A stretch of DNA of 64,000 bases from positions 1-64,000 of the IMG/VR virus record IMGVR_UViG_3300018914_000001; one strand, 5' to 3'. The DNA comes from a virus. The notes below the pieces were generated by a model, which was not told where the DNA came from, did no database searches, and was given only the letters and a program-made list of their open reading frames with translations. This document shows positions 17,911 through 26,278 of the stretch, piece by piece. Position numbers and translations under genes: made by a program. How positions within the stretch are numbered: the stretch's first letter is position 1; the number at the start of each line of letters is the position of its first letter.

Positions 17911-18159
17911 TTAGCAGTCTTCCGCTTCTCTTGGTTTCCTCACACTAAACACTTTGTATGGACAAGCTCCAGAAAGTGTGTAGTAACGTTCTTTGACAGT
18001 GATGGACTGAATTTCCTCAGCATCCACATCAATATGGATGTCGAAATTCGAATACTCATCAGCATATTTTCGAACTTCTTTGTCACAAATAGCCTCAATG
18101 GGCAAGCCTCGTTGATAGGCGTTGATGTTTTCTCTTGTCGTGTAAAGATGGACTCTCAC
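17911..18159 (-). CDS. Hypothetical protein, 82 residues
   Basis: No recognised family. It lies three bases after a lipoprotein gene and probably shares its transcript. Confidence 0.55.
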   Translation of the reverse strand: MRVHLYTTRENINAYQRGLPIEAICDKEVRKYADEYSNFDIHIDVDAEEIQSITVKERYYTLSGACPYKVFSVRKPREAEDC

Positions 18160-18162
18160 GGT

Positions 18163-18453
18163 TTACTCCTCCTGTACTGACACGATTCTGCCGCCCCATT
18201 GGGTCGAAGTATCTTTGTCGGCTTCGATGGTATATTTGGTATTACTGGAGAAGTTGCGGATTACCTTACTTTTAGAACTTTCCCAAAAAATTCGGACAGT
18301 TCCTTTTTGATCTTTGAAAACGTATGAAGTATAACCTCTTACAGTTCCAACACCTTCATACGTAAGACCAGATATTTTATCAACATTATTGCCGTCACTG
18401 CATCCAGTCAGCAACAAGCCTACAACTACAGAAAGAGCAAGAATCTTTTTCAA
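18163..18453 (-). CDS. Small lipoprotein
   Basis: Signal sequence KKILALSVVVGLLLTGCSDG, with the lipobox LLTGC, so it should be lipid-anchored outside the membrane. I place the start at the TTG at 18453 after GGGAGGCG. It overlaps the SLOG-domain gene by four bases. Two other small lipoproteins occur at 40731 and 49466; such proteins in phages can act in superinfection exclusion, but that is only inference. Confidence 0.7.
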   Translation of the reverse strand: MKKILALSVVVGLLLTGCSDGNNVDKISGLTYEGVGTVRGYTSYVFKDQKGTVRIFWESSKSKVIRNFSSNTKYTIEADKDTSTQWGGRIVSVQEE

Positions 18454-18869
18454 AACACAATCGCCTCCCATTCCTTGTGGCGCTTACCATTAAAGTCAAA
18501 TGCTCTTATAGGCAAGCCATATTTGTTTGCATTCTGAATCATATTTTTTGTTCCAGTGCTTTTGCCATCCCAAAAGACTACAACAGCATCTGATATTTCT
18601 GCCATTTTCTCGTTGCGAACAATACCAGCACTCACTCCATGAGCCTCCCAATTTGCAGGAAACCTCAATATCTCATACTTGTTGTCTTTTGCGAATAGCT
18701 CACCAAGCTTATCAGCACCATTAGCACAGCCAGAGACGATTACAATTTTGTAACCATCTCTAACTTTGCTGGAGAGTATAGAGGTTAATGCAACTTTCAC
18801 CACGTTAAAGTTTTTTACGCTTTTATGATGGAAGTCTCGGCAACCAGCTACTACTAACCTAAACACCAT
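18450..18869 (-). CDS. YspA-like SLOG-domain protein (DUF2493)
   Basis: 139 residues starting MVFRLVVAGCRDFHHK, with IVIVSGCANGADKLGELFA near 55 and FWDGKSTGTKNMI near 105. This is the Rossmann-like SLOG fold that binds nucleotides or nucleotide-derived ligands. The ATG at 18869 follows a GGTGAAATGC; longer starts are inside the upstream gene. Function of the family is not established. Confidence 0.7.
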   Translation of the reverse strand: MVFRLVVAGCRDFHHKSVKNFNVVKVALTSILSSKVRDGYKIVIVSGCANGADKLGELFAKDNKYEILRFPANWEAHGVSAGIVRNEKMAEISDAVVVFWDGKSTGTKNMIQNANKYGLPIRAFDFNGKRHKEWEAIVF

Positions 18870-19194
18870 ACGGCATTTCACCATGCTCATAAATATACCG
18901 CAATACCTCTGCTGTCTCATGAGCGTTTTTATCAATGCTCCAATCAGTGAATTCATCCCAAACTTCACGAGAGATTCCAGTAATGCGGTCAAGATTATAC
19001 CAATGGACATCTTCTCCATCTAGCTCAAAAATAGCATTATACATGCGTCCTGCTACAACTTCGGCTCCTGCTTCCAGCAGGATTCGAATAGCCGCTCAAC
19101 CTTTGTGAGTGTTAACATCCCACCACGCTCTGCCGCTATATTGAGGGTCTACTTCGATCTGGTCTGCAACCTTCAAAAGCAGTTCTCTTGACAT
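18859..19194 (-). pseudogene. Unknown protein gene interrupted by in-frame TGA
   Basis: A good start (ATG at 19194 after GGGGGCGAGATA) opens a frame of 32 codons ending TGA at 19096-19098. The same frame continues for another 78 codons to 18859 with no other stop (…WWDVNTHKG, stop, AAIRILLEAGAEV…). The downstream part has no convincing ribosome binding site of its own. It is therefore either a nonsense mutation, a readthrough gene, or two genes in register. No family is recognised. Confidence 0.55.
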
Positions 19195-20015
19195 TATCTC
19201 GCCCCCTTAACTTCTTCAATAATTTTGTGTTTAATGATGTCCTGAGAAAGCTTCAGAAATGTATTGCTGACAGAATCTTCCATCTTACTCTCATCAACCT
19301 TCTCCAAAAATGAATCTCTCAAATTCTTAGCAAGCCCCATCGTGTGATCGACCATCTGCGAAGCAACCTCTAAGGATGGGCGATTCAGCTTATATTGCAT
19401 AAGAGCTTCTATCCTGCTTTCATCTGTTAGACGAAGACACTCCTCTAGTCTTTTCCCATTGAGAATATAGTCTGTCATTACAAACCACAATCTCAAAATG
19501 TGATGAGCTTGTTTTCCATCATAGCCATGCTTCTCAATCTTATGGGCGATAGAAGGGTAGGGATGACACAGGGCTTTTTGCTTTTCACACATCATTCCAT
19601 ATATTGCTCTGACGAATTGCGCCGACAATGCTGACACAAGATCGTTACGCAAGCTAATGATGGTGTCGAATTCACGTTGAAACTTATTGTCTACAACATA
19701 GTAGTCTGTAAACAATGTTTCGATATATGCGGGATTGCCCTTCAACAGTGTTTGAAAATGCAGTCTGATGTCTTTCACATCACACTGCCCCCATTCTGTA
19801 TCGACCACTATAGAAACAGGCTTGCTGTCTGCTACAAGGTCATCCAGAGTAGGAATGATAATTGCCTTCATGTCGATGTCTGATTGGTACTCCTCAGTAT
19901 TGAGGTCTAACCCATAGTTTTGCGAACCATAGATGCAGATATATGCAACAGAGTACCCTTCAGATTCTAGGATGGATTTTTGTCTTACAAGGCTGTCCAT
20001 CAACATCTTCGACAT
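19194..20015 (-). CDS. Predicted nucleotidyltransferase
   Basis: 273 residues. IYGSQNYGL near residue 28 and SDIDMKAII near 43 give the G-S-x-N-Y ... S-D-x-D active-site pattern of a minimal nucleotidyltransferase of the COG3541 kind, which would transfer a nucleotide onto a protein or RNA. The rest is helical. I start at the ATG at 20015 behind GAGGGAG. The target is unknown. Confidence 0.75.
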   Translation of the reverse strand: MSKMLMDSLVRQKSILESEGYSVAYICIYGSQNYGLDLNTEEYQSDIDMKAIIIPTLDDLVADSKPVSIVVDTEWGQCDVKDIRLHFQTLLKGNPAYIETLFTDYYVVDNKFQREFDTIISLRNDLVSALSAQFVRAIYGMMCEKQKALCHPYPSIAHKIEKHGYDGKQAHHILRLWFVMTDYILNGKRLEECLRLTDESRIEALMQYKLNRPSLEVASQMVDHTMGLAKNLRDSFLEKVDESKMEDSVSNTFLKLSQDIIKHKIIEEVKGAR

Positions 20016-20062
20016 ACTATTCAACTCCCTCTTTAGCAATCTGCCTTTTAACTTGCATTCTC

Positions 20063-20434
20063 TCAATAATAGGCATCCTGATTGGACTGCTCTTGCTTCT
20101 TCTCTTTGCGCGGGAAGACAAGGAACAGCCAACGCAGATCGACTTTCCAAAAGCGATTGAAGAATGCGCTGATTACAGCCCAGATGCTGACTGCAAGGTT
20201 GATCGCAGGAACCAATATAAAAATCAGTTGAGCGCGAGCTTCCTCTTTCGTTAGACGTGTTTTTACCTTGACAGACTCAGAGCTACCCTTAACCCGCTCC
20301 CATTCGTAACCATCATCGTTTTCAGGCTCCAGATAAACTTCAATAACCATGAGAACCCAACTGATTACGATGGAAACTCCCCAAAATTTTAGAAAACCTC
20401 CAAGGCTGATTCCCCAAAATGTCCATTCTAACAT
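20063..20434 (-). CDS. Membrane protein, 123 residues
   Basis: Two clear hydrophobic segments (about residues 5-30 and 70-90) flank a charged loop, and the C-terminus is basic and acidic (FPRKEKKQEQSNQD). Probably an inner-membrane protein of unknown function. Confidence 0.6.
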   Translation of the reverse strand: MLEWTFWGISLGGFLKFWGVSIVISWVLMVIEVYLEPENDDGYEWERVKGSSESVKVKTRLTKEEARAQLIFILVPAINLAVSIWAVISAFFNRFWKVDLRWLFLVFPRKEKKQEQSNQDAYY

Positions 20435-20512
20435 TTCTTATCACCATTCTTTCTTTGAGTTTGAATAGTTAAAACAGTTTTTTCTTGATAAGAATAAATC
20501 TTGTTTAGCTTC

Positions 20513-20812
20513 TTAATAAACTTCTCCCATCTGTTCATTGTCAGCCCTCTTTCTACGTTTTCTCTTCTCCTTGATTTCATCCTTTTCAGAGATACCTAGT
20601 TTCGCAAAGAGTTCTTTCTGCTCTCTGCTTCCATCTAAGACTCTAAACTGATAACCAAGGACTCTCTGGTGCATGGGGTACAGTGGAGCGTAGAATGTTA
20701 CCATTGGCTCCAGTGGAATCTTCACCCTAGTATTGTCTGTTACAACAATTAACGTATCAGGCTCACCTTCCTCTACACTTTTCCATCTCCAGAAGCATTG
20801 TCTAATTTGCAT
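20513..20812 (-). CDS. Hypothetical protein, 99 residues
   Basis: The N-terminal 60 residues are beta-like (PDTLIVVTDNTRVKIPL). The C-terminus is strongly basic (KEKRKRRKRA), possibly for nucleic acid binding. No family recognised. Confidence 0.6.
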   Translation of the reverse strand: MQIRQCFWRWKSVEEGEPDTLIVVTDNTRVKIPLEPMVTFYAPLYPMHQRVLGYQFRVLDGSREQKELFAKLGISEKDEIKEKRKRRKRADNEQMGEVY

Positions 20813-20869
20813 GTTGCATCACCTACGCTTGTTGGCTTCCTCCTCCATCCAAGCGGTCAAAGGTTTTAC

Positions 20870-21013
20870 TTAGTCATCATCACCAAAGTCAAAAGACGAA
20901 GAGGAAGATGAACCATTGGACGAGTAACTACTACTGTTGGAGCCACTAGAGCCGCCAATAGGTGCTAGTACAAGAACCAACAAAACTATTCCTGCAATAA
21001 ACCACAAAACCAA
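20870..21013 (-). CDS. Small membrane protein with serine-rich tail (TTG start)
   Basis: A 47-residue frame starts at TTG behind AAGGAGTGATGCGAA. It has one membrane segment (FIAGIVLLVLVLA), then a serine/glycine tract and an acidic end FDFGDDD. The strong ribosome binding site supports translation. Unknown function. Confidence 0.55.
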   Translation of the reverse strand: MVLWFIAGIVLLVLVLAPIGGSSGSNSSSYSSNGSSSSSSFDFGDDD

Positions 21014-21026
21014 TTCGCATCACTCC

Positions 21027-21605
21027 TTATGGTGTATGTATGACTCTTAATTGCACTTTTTGTCGTCCTCTTCGCAGTGCTTCTTCCACTGTAACGACAT
21101 ACACATCAAGGATGTTGCCTTTAATGGCTCCTCCAGTGTCTTCTGCTATCCTTTGCTCGACAGAGCCATCTGGATACATAACCTCAACAGTTGAACCAAG
21201 TGGAATTACCCTTGGGTCTACCGCAAGTGTTCTGCCAGCAGTTGGGATAGTACCTGTAGCTGTTCTTCCTGTGCCGCTTCCTTCTGCAAGCGTGTAGAAA
21301 GTAGCTACATATGGTTGCCACTGTTGCACATTTTCGCCGCTTCGAGAGGCAAGAGTGAGTTGTCTTTTGGCTTCTGCTTTTTCTTTCTCATCTCTCTCTT
21401 TTTTAGCCTGCTCAATTTGTCGTTGTCGTTGTTGCTCTTTGACAAGACGTTTCATGGCATCCAAGTCTTTAACTTGTTGCTCGTATTCTTCGCCAGCCAA
21501 TGAAAGAAAAGCAGGAGGTTTGTCACCTCCTGCTACTCCATTCGGTAGTAGCGTAGAAGAAGCAACAAGGAGTGCTGTGGCTGTTGTGATAACCGTCTTC
21601 TTCAT
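21027..21605 (-). CDS. Secreted 3D-domain protein
   Basis: A signal peptide (TVITTATALLVASSTLLPNG), a glutamine/lysine-rich coiled coil at about 35-85, then a C-terminal 3D domain (VATFYTLAEG, RTLAVDPRVIPLGS, AEDTGGAIKG) as in Gram-positive YabE/YorM-type proteins and lytic transglycosylases. The three conserved aspartates are present. It probably acts on or sits in the cell wall. Promoter at 21638-21666. Confidence 0.85.
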   Translation of the reverse strand: MKKTVITTATALLVASSTLLPNGVAGGDKPPAFLSLAGEEYEQQVKDLDAMKRLVKEQQRQRQIEQAKKERDEKEKAEAKRQLTLASRSGENVQQWQPYVATFYTLAEGSGTGRTATGTIPTAGRTLAVDPRVIPLGSTVEVMYPDGSVEQRIAEDTGGAIKGNILDVYVVTVEEALRRGRQKVQLRVIHTP

Positions 21606-21637
21606 AGCAACCTCCTTGTATTACAATCCTACTAATT

Positions 21638-21666
21638 ATACTACCACTTCTATGATTGATTGTCAA
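21638..21666 (-). promoter_or_regulatory. Promoter for the 3D-domain gene
   Basis: TTGACA, 17 bases, TAGTAT, with GTGG before the -10 element; an overlapping TATAAT lies three bases further on. Confidence 0.75.
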
Positions 21667-21683
21667 CATTTTTTTGAAGGAAT

Positions 21684-22760
21684 TTAGAGACTACGAACAA
21701 AATCAAGACAATCTTGCAACTGTTTTGCTGTTAGGTCTTCCTTCTTGTAGTTGACAGTGCCAATTAACTCTTTAAACTTGGCTTTAACTTGATCTTTTGC
21801 ACTTGGATTTAGAGAGTTGATAGCTTCTGTAATCAAGTCACGAAGATCATCTAAGGATGCTTGCTCTTGTTCTTGCTCTAAGTAAGCTTCTGCCTCTGCC
21901 TCACGTACTGCGGCTTGCTCCTCACGCAATTTCTGAATGTCTACGCCAGAACCTACAGAGTTAAGAACTGCCTTCTCAAAAACATCATAAAACAAATCGA
22001 CATTGTAGGGGATGCGAGATTCAATATTCTCAAAACGGGAGCCAGCCTCTAGCTCTCCATCGCCTCTAAAGTAGATATAACGAGTATCTACAAGCTCATC
22101 TCCAATTTGCTCTTTTGCAATATCAATGAAAATAATGAAGTCAGACATGTTAATAATCAGATCACGTGCGCGATTTTGTAGATTGACAGTGGTCTTATCA
22201 TAGCTTACACCATCACGTGATTCAAATTTTTTATCTTTATCGTGAGTGATGAACCACAATCCATACCCTGCACGTTGCAGACGCTTAATTTGCGTATCAA
22301 CAGTCTTGGCAACTAGATCGTAGCCGCCGCCCCAAGGGATGTCGCTAATTGTTTTATAGCGTTTGCCATCTTCACGTGATTTCAGCAAAAGAGCGTATTC
22401 AGTAGCCATCACCCACATTTCGTCAACTGTATCAATACCAATAAACTCAATGGAAGGTTCAAATTCTACGCCAGCCTTTTTAGCCTCTTCTCTTTCATCT
22501 GCTCTTAGGGCAATCAAATCATCTACAATGGAAATAAATTCTTTCCAGTTTGGAACATCTTCTGCGAAGACACCAGACAGCGCTTGATAACCTTTTTCAA
22601 AAGCAAGCAATTGACCTTTTGAAGAATCCCCAAAAGCCTTTTGAATCAACTTATGAAACAGTGTTGTCTTGCCAGCCTTTGGACGACCATAAATAGTCCA
22701 AATATAATCTTGGATTCTTGCTTTTGGTACATTTGCTTTTCTGTTTTTAAAACGTGACAT
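21684..22760 (-). CDS. RecA-fold AAA ATPase (Sak4-like)
   Basis: 358 residues. Walker A is YGRPKAGKTTLF near residue 24; the Walker B region is EFIGIDTVDEMW near 107. The arrangement is that of the phage AAA domain (PF13479) group that includes Sak4-type recombination ATPases, often encoded next to single-strand binding proteins, as here. The C-terminal 80 residues are helical and acidic. A role in annealing or strand exchange is an inference from context. Confidence 0.75.
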   Translation of the reverse strand: MSRFKNRKANVPKARIQDYIWTIYGRPKAGKTTLFHKLIQKAFGDSSKGQLLAFEKGYQALSGVFAEDVPNWKEFISIVDDLIALRADEREEAKKAGVEFEPSIEFIGIDTVDEMWVMATEYALLLKSREDGKRYKTISDIPWGGGYDLVAKTVDTQIKRLQRAGYGLWFITHDKDKKFESRDGVSYDKTTVNLQNRARDLIINMSDFIIFIDIAKEQIGDELVDTRYIYFRGDGELEAGSRFENIESRIPYNVDLFYDVFEKAVLNSVGSGVDIQKLREEQAAVREAEAEAYLEQEQEQASLDDLRDLITEAINSLNPSAKDQVKAKFKELIGTVNYKKEDLTAKQLQDCLDFVRSL

Positions 22761-22900
22761 TAATAAGATTCCCCCTTATGGCTAAGGAGGTCGCTTCATA
22801 TCACTTCCTGTTCTTAACTGTTCTATTTTGATATTCAGGGCATCTTGTTTGAAACAACCCCCTATATGTTGATAGTTTATACCTTTACTATATATCGTAG

Positions 22901-22925
22901 CTATAGGGGCTTGTAGCCCCTATAG
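22901..22925 (-). terminator. Perfect hairpin between SSB-like and ATPase genes
   Basis: CTATAGGGGC and GCCCCTATAG form a 10-bp stem with a five-base loop. No T tract follows on either strand, so it may regulate or stabilise the mRNA rather than terminate it. The rest of the 184-base gap (22761-22944) holds nothing else recognisable. Confidence 0.45.
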
Positions 22926-22944
22926 TACAATAATCAAAGGATTA

Positions 22945-23991
22945 TTAGAATGGCAAATCATCATCTGAGATATCAATTGGCGGCAAGTCATCCTCGTTGT
23001 CATTCCAGCTACCCTCTTCGTCTTTGGCATCATTGCCGTAGTTTTGCTCTTCTTCAGAAGGTGCAAAATCTTCCTCAGTGTAAACGCCCTCTACGCGATT
23101 AGAGGATTCAACACCAGTAATGCGCATTTCGTTAACCCATTCGGTTGCATTAGGGATTGGGTTTTCATCAGAACCCCAATCATCCTCCTCGATTGTGGTA
23201 GCTTCAACAGCTACAGCACCAGAAATGACACGACCATATACAGGGATGGTGTCGCCAAATTTTAAGCGTTTACTTACGTTGTCAGCCAGCTTCGGATGTG
23301 TAGCAGTGTCAATGACAAACTGAGCTGGAGCAAACGTTTTATTGTATGCAATACAGATACCATCTACATGTAGCTTGCCGTCAATAAGCGCGGATTGATC
23401 GTATACAATCTCTTGATGGAAAAATGCTTGCTCTTCAAAGTCCTGAGCATCAAAATCTACAGGCTCCTGCGTGAGAGCAATATAGTCAATGCGATATGTG
23501 ACCTGACGCTTCATCTTTCCTTGTTTGTCTTTGTATTCACTGTATTCAATTCGACCAGTGACTTTTACAGACATTCCATCTTTTAATAGCGTGTAAATTT
23601 TGTCAACTGCATCAAAGCCATGAAGACGCTCAAACTTCAGTTTTTCAACGCCTTTGTCATCAATTTCTTTCTCTAGCCCAATAGTTGGAAGCATACCGCC
23701 AAGATACCAGCCTTCAGGCAGAGAATTACGCTTTGTAAACGGAATATCTCTTTCTTCAGCCTTGTTTTCCTTCTTTTTGATCTTAACAGTGTCAACTTGT
23801 GAACCCATGATCTCCACGGTTGGAGAGTTGGCCTTGCTCGTCTTGATATTGAAGCGAAGCCTTCTCCATTTTTTGTTTGGGTCTTTCTTGGTCTTCTCCT
23901 CAGTGAAGGCATTATTGCGTGTTAAGCCAGCTACAATACCAACAAATTCAAAACGACCTTTAGTTTCAATAAGTTTTTCTTTATTTGCCAT
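22945..23991 (-). CDS. SSB-like single-stranded DNA-binding protein
   Basis: 348 residues with a beta-rich N-terminal 250 residues (FEFVGIVAGL, VKVTGRIEYSEY) suggesting OB folds, and a long acidic tail ending DISDDDLPF. That ending matches the tip by which bacterial SSBs recruit partners (consensus DDDIPF). It is longer than host SSBs. It has its own promoter and is followed by the ATPase, which fits a replication/recombination pair. The OB folds are inferred, while the acidic tip is seen directly. Confidence 0.75.
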   Translation of the reverse strand: MANKEKLIETKGRFEFVGIVAGLTRNNAFTEEKTKKDPNKKWRRLRFNIKTSKANSPTVEIMGSQVDTVKIKKKENKAEERDIPFTKRNSLPEGWYLGGMLPTIGLEKEIDDKGVEKLKFERLHGFDAVDKIYTLLKDGMSVKVTGRIEYSEYKDKQGKMKRQVTYRIDYIALTQEPVDFDAQDFEEQAFFHQEIVYDQSALIDGKLHVDGICIAYNKTFAPAQFVIDTATHPKLADNVSKRLKFGDTIPVYGRVISGAVAVEATTIEEDDWGSDENPIPNATEWVNEMRITGVESSNRVEGVYTEEDFAPSEEEQNYGNDAKDEEGSWNDNEDDLPPIDISDDDLPF

Positions 23992-24044
23992 GTTGCTATT
24001 CCTCCCTTGTAGTACACCTATTTACTTGCTTGCTCACAGTGAGT

Positions 24045-24073
24045 ATTATATCAATAATTAGAGGATTTGTCAA
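24045..24073 (-). promoter_or_regulatory. Promoter for the SSB-like gene
   Basis: TTGACA, 17 bases, TATAAT on the minus strand, about 55 bases upstream of the start; both hexamers match the consensus. Confidence 0.9.
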
Positions 24074-24079
24074 GAGGGA

Positions 24080-24499
24080 TTAAGATTCCCCCTTACTCCT
24101 TGCTAAAACAAGTCGAATGATCGGCTTGTCTGGTTCCTCTTGATGTAAATTGTACACATCCTCCAATGTCAAACTTCCTTTATCGAGAAGCGTGTCAATA
24201 AAACTCACTTGCTCATAGTCAATAGGAAGCAGAGCCAAATTCTCCAATGCCTTCTTAGCATCTTTTTGATAAAATTCAACAAATTCAAAAAATGTGAATT
24301 TGCGTTGATTTAGTTTCCATTTACGGAAGGAGGCAATCGCCATTAGCTTCGAGCAAGGTTTACCCATATGATTATTGACAAATTCACGAAAGTCTTCCAA
24401 ATCATTGATAAGGATAATGGCTTTTTCATAGAGAGCCTTATCAGTGCCAAACATATCCAGAAGCGCTTTTTTGTAGTTGTTGGTAATTGCTTGTGTCAT
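24080..24499 (-). CDS. Hypothetical helical protein, 139 residues
   Basis: No recognised family; entirely helical by composition. The stop abuts the SSB promoter. Its own promoter is at 24542-24570. Confidence 0.6.
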   Translation of the reverse strand: MTQAITNNYKKALLDMFGTDKALYEKAIILINDLEDFREFVNNHMGKPCSKLMAIASFRKWKLNQRKFTFFEFVEFYQKDAKKALENLALLPIDYEQVSFIDTLLDKGSLTLEDVYNLHQEEPDKPIIRLVLARSKGES

Positions 24500-24541
24500 A
24501 TCGTGATGTGCCCCCTAAAAGTGAAGTAATTTTGGAACCTC

Positions 24542-24570
24542 ATTGTACCATCCTAGAGAGTGAATTGCAA
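24542..24570 (-). promoter_or_regulatory. Promoter for 24080-24499
   Basis: TTGCAA, 17 bases, TACAAT, with ATGG before the -10. Confidence 0.75.
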
Positions 24571-24639
24571 GAATATTTTAAGTCGAATAATGTCGAACGG
24601 TGTCAAATCATCGAAATAGTTTAAACTTCCTTGGATGGT

Positions 24640-25386
24640 TTAAATTTCCTTGGGAAAAGTATGAAGTCCTTTCAATTGGAGGAAGAGAAGATTTGCCATT
24701 TTCGATAAGAGGTTATCACCTTCAAGGATGAGTTCTTTGAAGCCAATCCAGAGCGGATATGCATTTTGCTCTACCATGCTTCCATCAGTTGTTCTATCGC
24801 CCTGTTTAAGACCAGTTACGTTGATAGCAAATAAATGCATAGTAGCAGTTGACATCTTAGTAGTATTAAACATACCAAAATAGGTCAACCTATCACGAGA
24901 AGCAACAAAACCAGATTCTTCTTGTAGCTCTTTCAGCGCACACTGAGCGGGAGTGATAGAATTATCATCATATCCTCCAGTCAAAGCGTATGTCTTGAAG
25001 ATGTCGCCGTGGGCTGGACGCTTCTCACGCACGGCGAGGAAAGAAATTTCTCCATCTTCTCCTATCGCATAGGGAAGAATGCCAACGCCTATATCATTCC
25101 ATTTTGGCTCGTGAGAAAACGTGTAGCCGCTATCTTGAAAGCGGTACACATGCAACCAACTATTGCCACCAAGAAAATCAACAGGTTTACCATGAAAATG
25201 TGTTTGAACTTTAATCAAATTGAAATTTGCTTCAACAAATTCCTCTGTAAGATCAAGAGCTTTACCTTGATCGTTAATCACACAATAAACAAGACCTGTG
25301 GATTCTCGAAGAAAGTCAAATACATCATAGGTAGCTCCCTTGGTAAAATCTTTCAACGAATTTGATGTGCATTCAAGCTTCATCAT
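24640..25386 (-). CDS. NUDIX hydrolase with extra N-terminal domain
   Basis: 248 residues. The NUDIX box reads GGYDDNSITPAQCALKELQEESG near residue 137 (given here as GGYDD… and ELQEESG), the signature for cleaving a nucleoside diphosphate linked to X. The first 60 residues (TKGATYDVFDFLRES…) are a separate small barrel. Possible substrates include NAD derivatives or oxidised nucleotides; sequence does not decide. Confidence 0.85.
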   Translation of the reverse strand: MMKLECTSNSLKDFTKGATYDVFDFLRESTGLVYCVINDQGKALDLTEEFVEANFNLIKVQTHFHGKPVDFLGGNSWLHVYRFQDSGYTFSHEPKWNDIGVGILPYAIGEDGEISFLAVREKRPAHGDIFKTYALTGGYDDNSITPAQCALKELQEESGFVASRDRLTYFGMFNTTKMSTATMHLFAINVTGLKQGDRTTDGSMVEQNAYPLWIGFKELILEGDNLLSKMANLLFLQLKGLHTFPKEI

Positions 25387-25694
25387 TCTGCCACCTCTCT
25401 GTATGTTAAAACAGCATTTTTGTAGGCTTCTTGCTTCTGCCTACGAGATTCAGACACTTGCTTACTAGAAGGGTACAGCCCTTCCTCTTGGATAAGTCTT
25501 CTTGCCCTTGTGATAGATTCAGGCGGCGTAGCTCGTTCCATAAAAGAATTATACAAAGCTCTTCGGCCACTTTGCATATCCACATTATCTACCAACATCC
25601 AGTATAACATAAGGAGCGTTTTGTCGCTATCCCTAGCTTGCGGATATTGTTCCAAAAGATATTCGACGTGTTGCCTTACTGTCTTCTTAGCCAT
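25383..25694 (-). CDS. Hypothetical phage protein, 103 residues
   Basis: Residues 55-80 (SITRARRLIQEEGLYPSS) resemble a conserved phage motif found after uncharacterised N-terminal helices. It overlaps the NUDIX start by four bases. Function unknown. Confidence 0.6.
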   Translation of the reverse strand: MAKKTVRQHVEYLLEQYPQARDSDKTLLMLYWMLVDNVDMQSGRRALYNSFMERATPPESITRARRLIQEEGLYPSSKQVSESRRQKQEAYKNAVLTYREVAE

Positions 25695-25697
25695 TTT

Positions 25698-25865
25698 CTA
25701 GTAGCAGATGCCAATGTTAATCGACTCAACATACATCTGTCGCCTGTGCTGATGTCTTTGGATAGAGTCACCTTCTGCTATCAGAAAAGAGTCGAATTCA
25801 TTCTGGAGAACGTTTGCCTCTTCTTCTTGTATTGAGGCAAAAAGTTCATCTTTGTCGATTAGCAT
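25698..25865 (-). CDS. Hypothetical protein, 55 residues
   Basis: A 55-codon frame (MLIDKDELFASIQEEE…) starts behind AAAGGGTGTTGCAG and ends three bases before the next gene. Acidic and helical. No family recognised. Confidence 0.55.
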   Translation of the reverse strand: MLIDKDELFASIQEEEANVLQNEFDSFLIAEGDSIQRHQHRRQMYVESINIGICY

Positions 25866-25914
25866 GTTCTGCAACACCCTTTCTAATATCTTTCTATTAC
25901 AAGTCCTTCTTGCC

Positions 25915-26043
25915 TTAGAAGTTTGTACGCTTCACTGCCAACAGTGAAGCCAAACAATGTTTTCGACTACTTAGAACATGTTGCTTGCCATCAATCTCAA
26001 CCCTACTTGGAAAATGACTCTCGCATTGTTTACATTGTGGCAA
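25915..26043 (-). CDS. HNH-type zinc knuckle fragment (TTG start)
   Basis: A 42-codon frame from a TTG behind AAGGGAAGTG reads CKQCESHFPSRVEIDGK, then HVLSSRKHCL. This is the start of a common phage HNH-endonuclease pattern (CxxC … IDGK … RKYCxxC), but it ends soon after. A second frame continues FTVGSEAYKLLRQEG, so a frameshift or decay of a longer gene is possible. Confidence 0.35.
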   Translation of the reverse strand: MPQCKQCESHFPSRVEIDGKQHVLSSRKHCLASLLAVKRTNF

Positions 26044-26070
26044 TAAATCACTTCCCTTTTAGTAAGGATT

Positions 26071-26147
26071 TGGTGGGCACATGGGGACTTGAACCCCAAA
26101 CCTTCAGATTATGAATCTGCCGCGCTAACCGATTGCGCCATATGCCC
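26071..26147 (-). tRNA. tRNA-Met (CAT)
   Basis: Full cloverleaf on the minus strand: acceptor GGGCATA/TGTGCCC, anticodon loop TTCATAA, T loop TTCAAGT, and encoded ACCA. It could equally be an elongator Met or an Ile-CAT that needs lysidine; the sequence alone does not separate them. Confidence 0.9.
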
Positions 26148-26154
26148 TTAAAAC

Positions 26155-26231
26155 TGGTGTGGCGAAGGAGATTCGAACTCCCACTGGACAAGGTTTAAGC
26201 TTGTTATCTCTGCCTATTGGATTACCGCCAC
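26155..26231 (-). tRNA. tRNA with TAA anticodon (Leu codon) on a class I body
   Basis: Acceptor GTGGCGG/TCGCCAC, D stem ATC/GAT, anticodon arm ACAAG-CTTAAAC-CTTGT, T loop TTCGAAT, encoded ACCA. The anticodon TAA reads UUA (Leu), but the variable loop is only five bases (CCAGT), whereas bacterial leucine tRNAs have a long variable arm. The charged amino acid is therefore uncertain. Confidence 0.8.
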
Positions 26232-26238
26232 AAAATTA

Positions 26239-26270
26239 GAAAAAATATTGGGGTGATTCAGGCTCACCCC
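26239..26270 (-). terminator. Terminator after terC
   Basis: GGGGTGA and TCACCCC form a stem with a seven-base loop, followed by AATATTTTTTC on the minus strand. Confidence 0.7.
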
Positions 26271-26278
26271 ATACCTTT

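Noticed and set aside
25923-26114. Plus-strand protein-coding frame running into the tRNA-Met gene
   Set aside because: It overlaps a clear tRNA and has no ribosome binding site.
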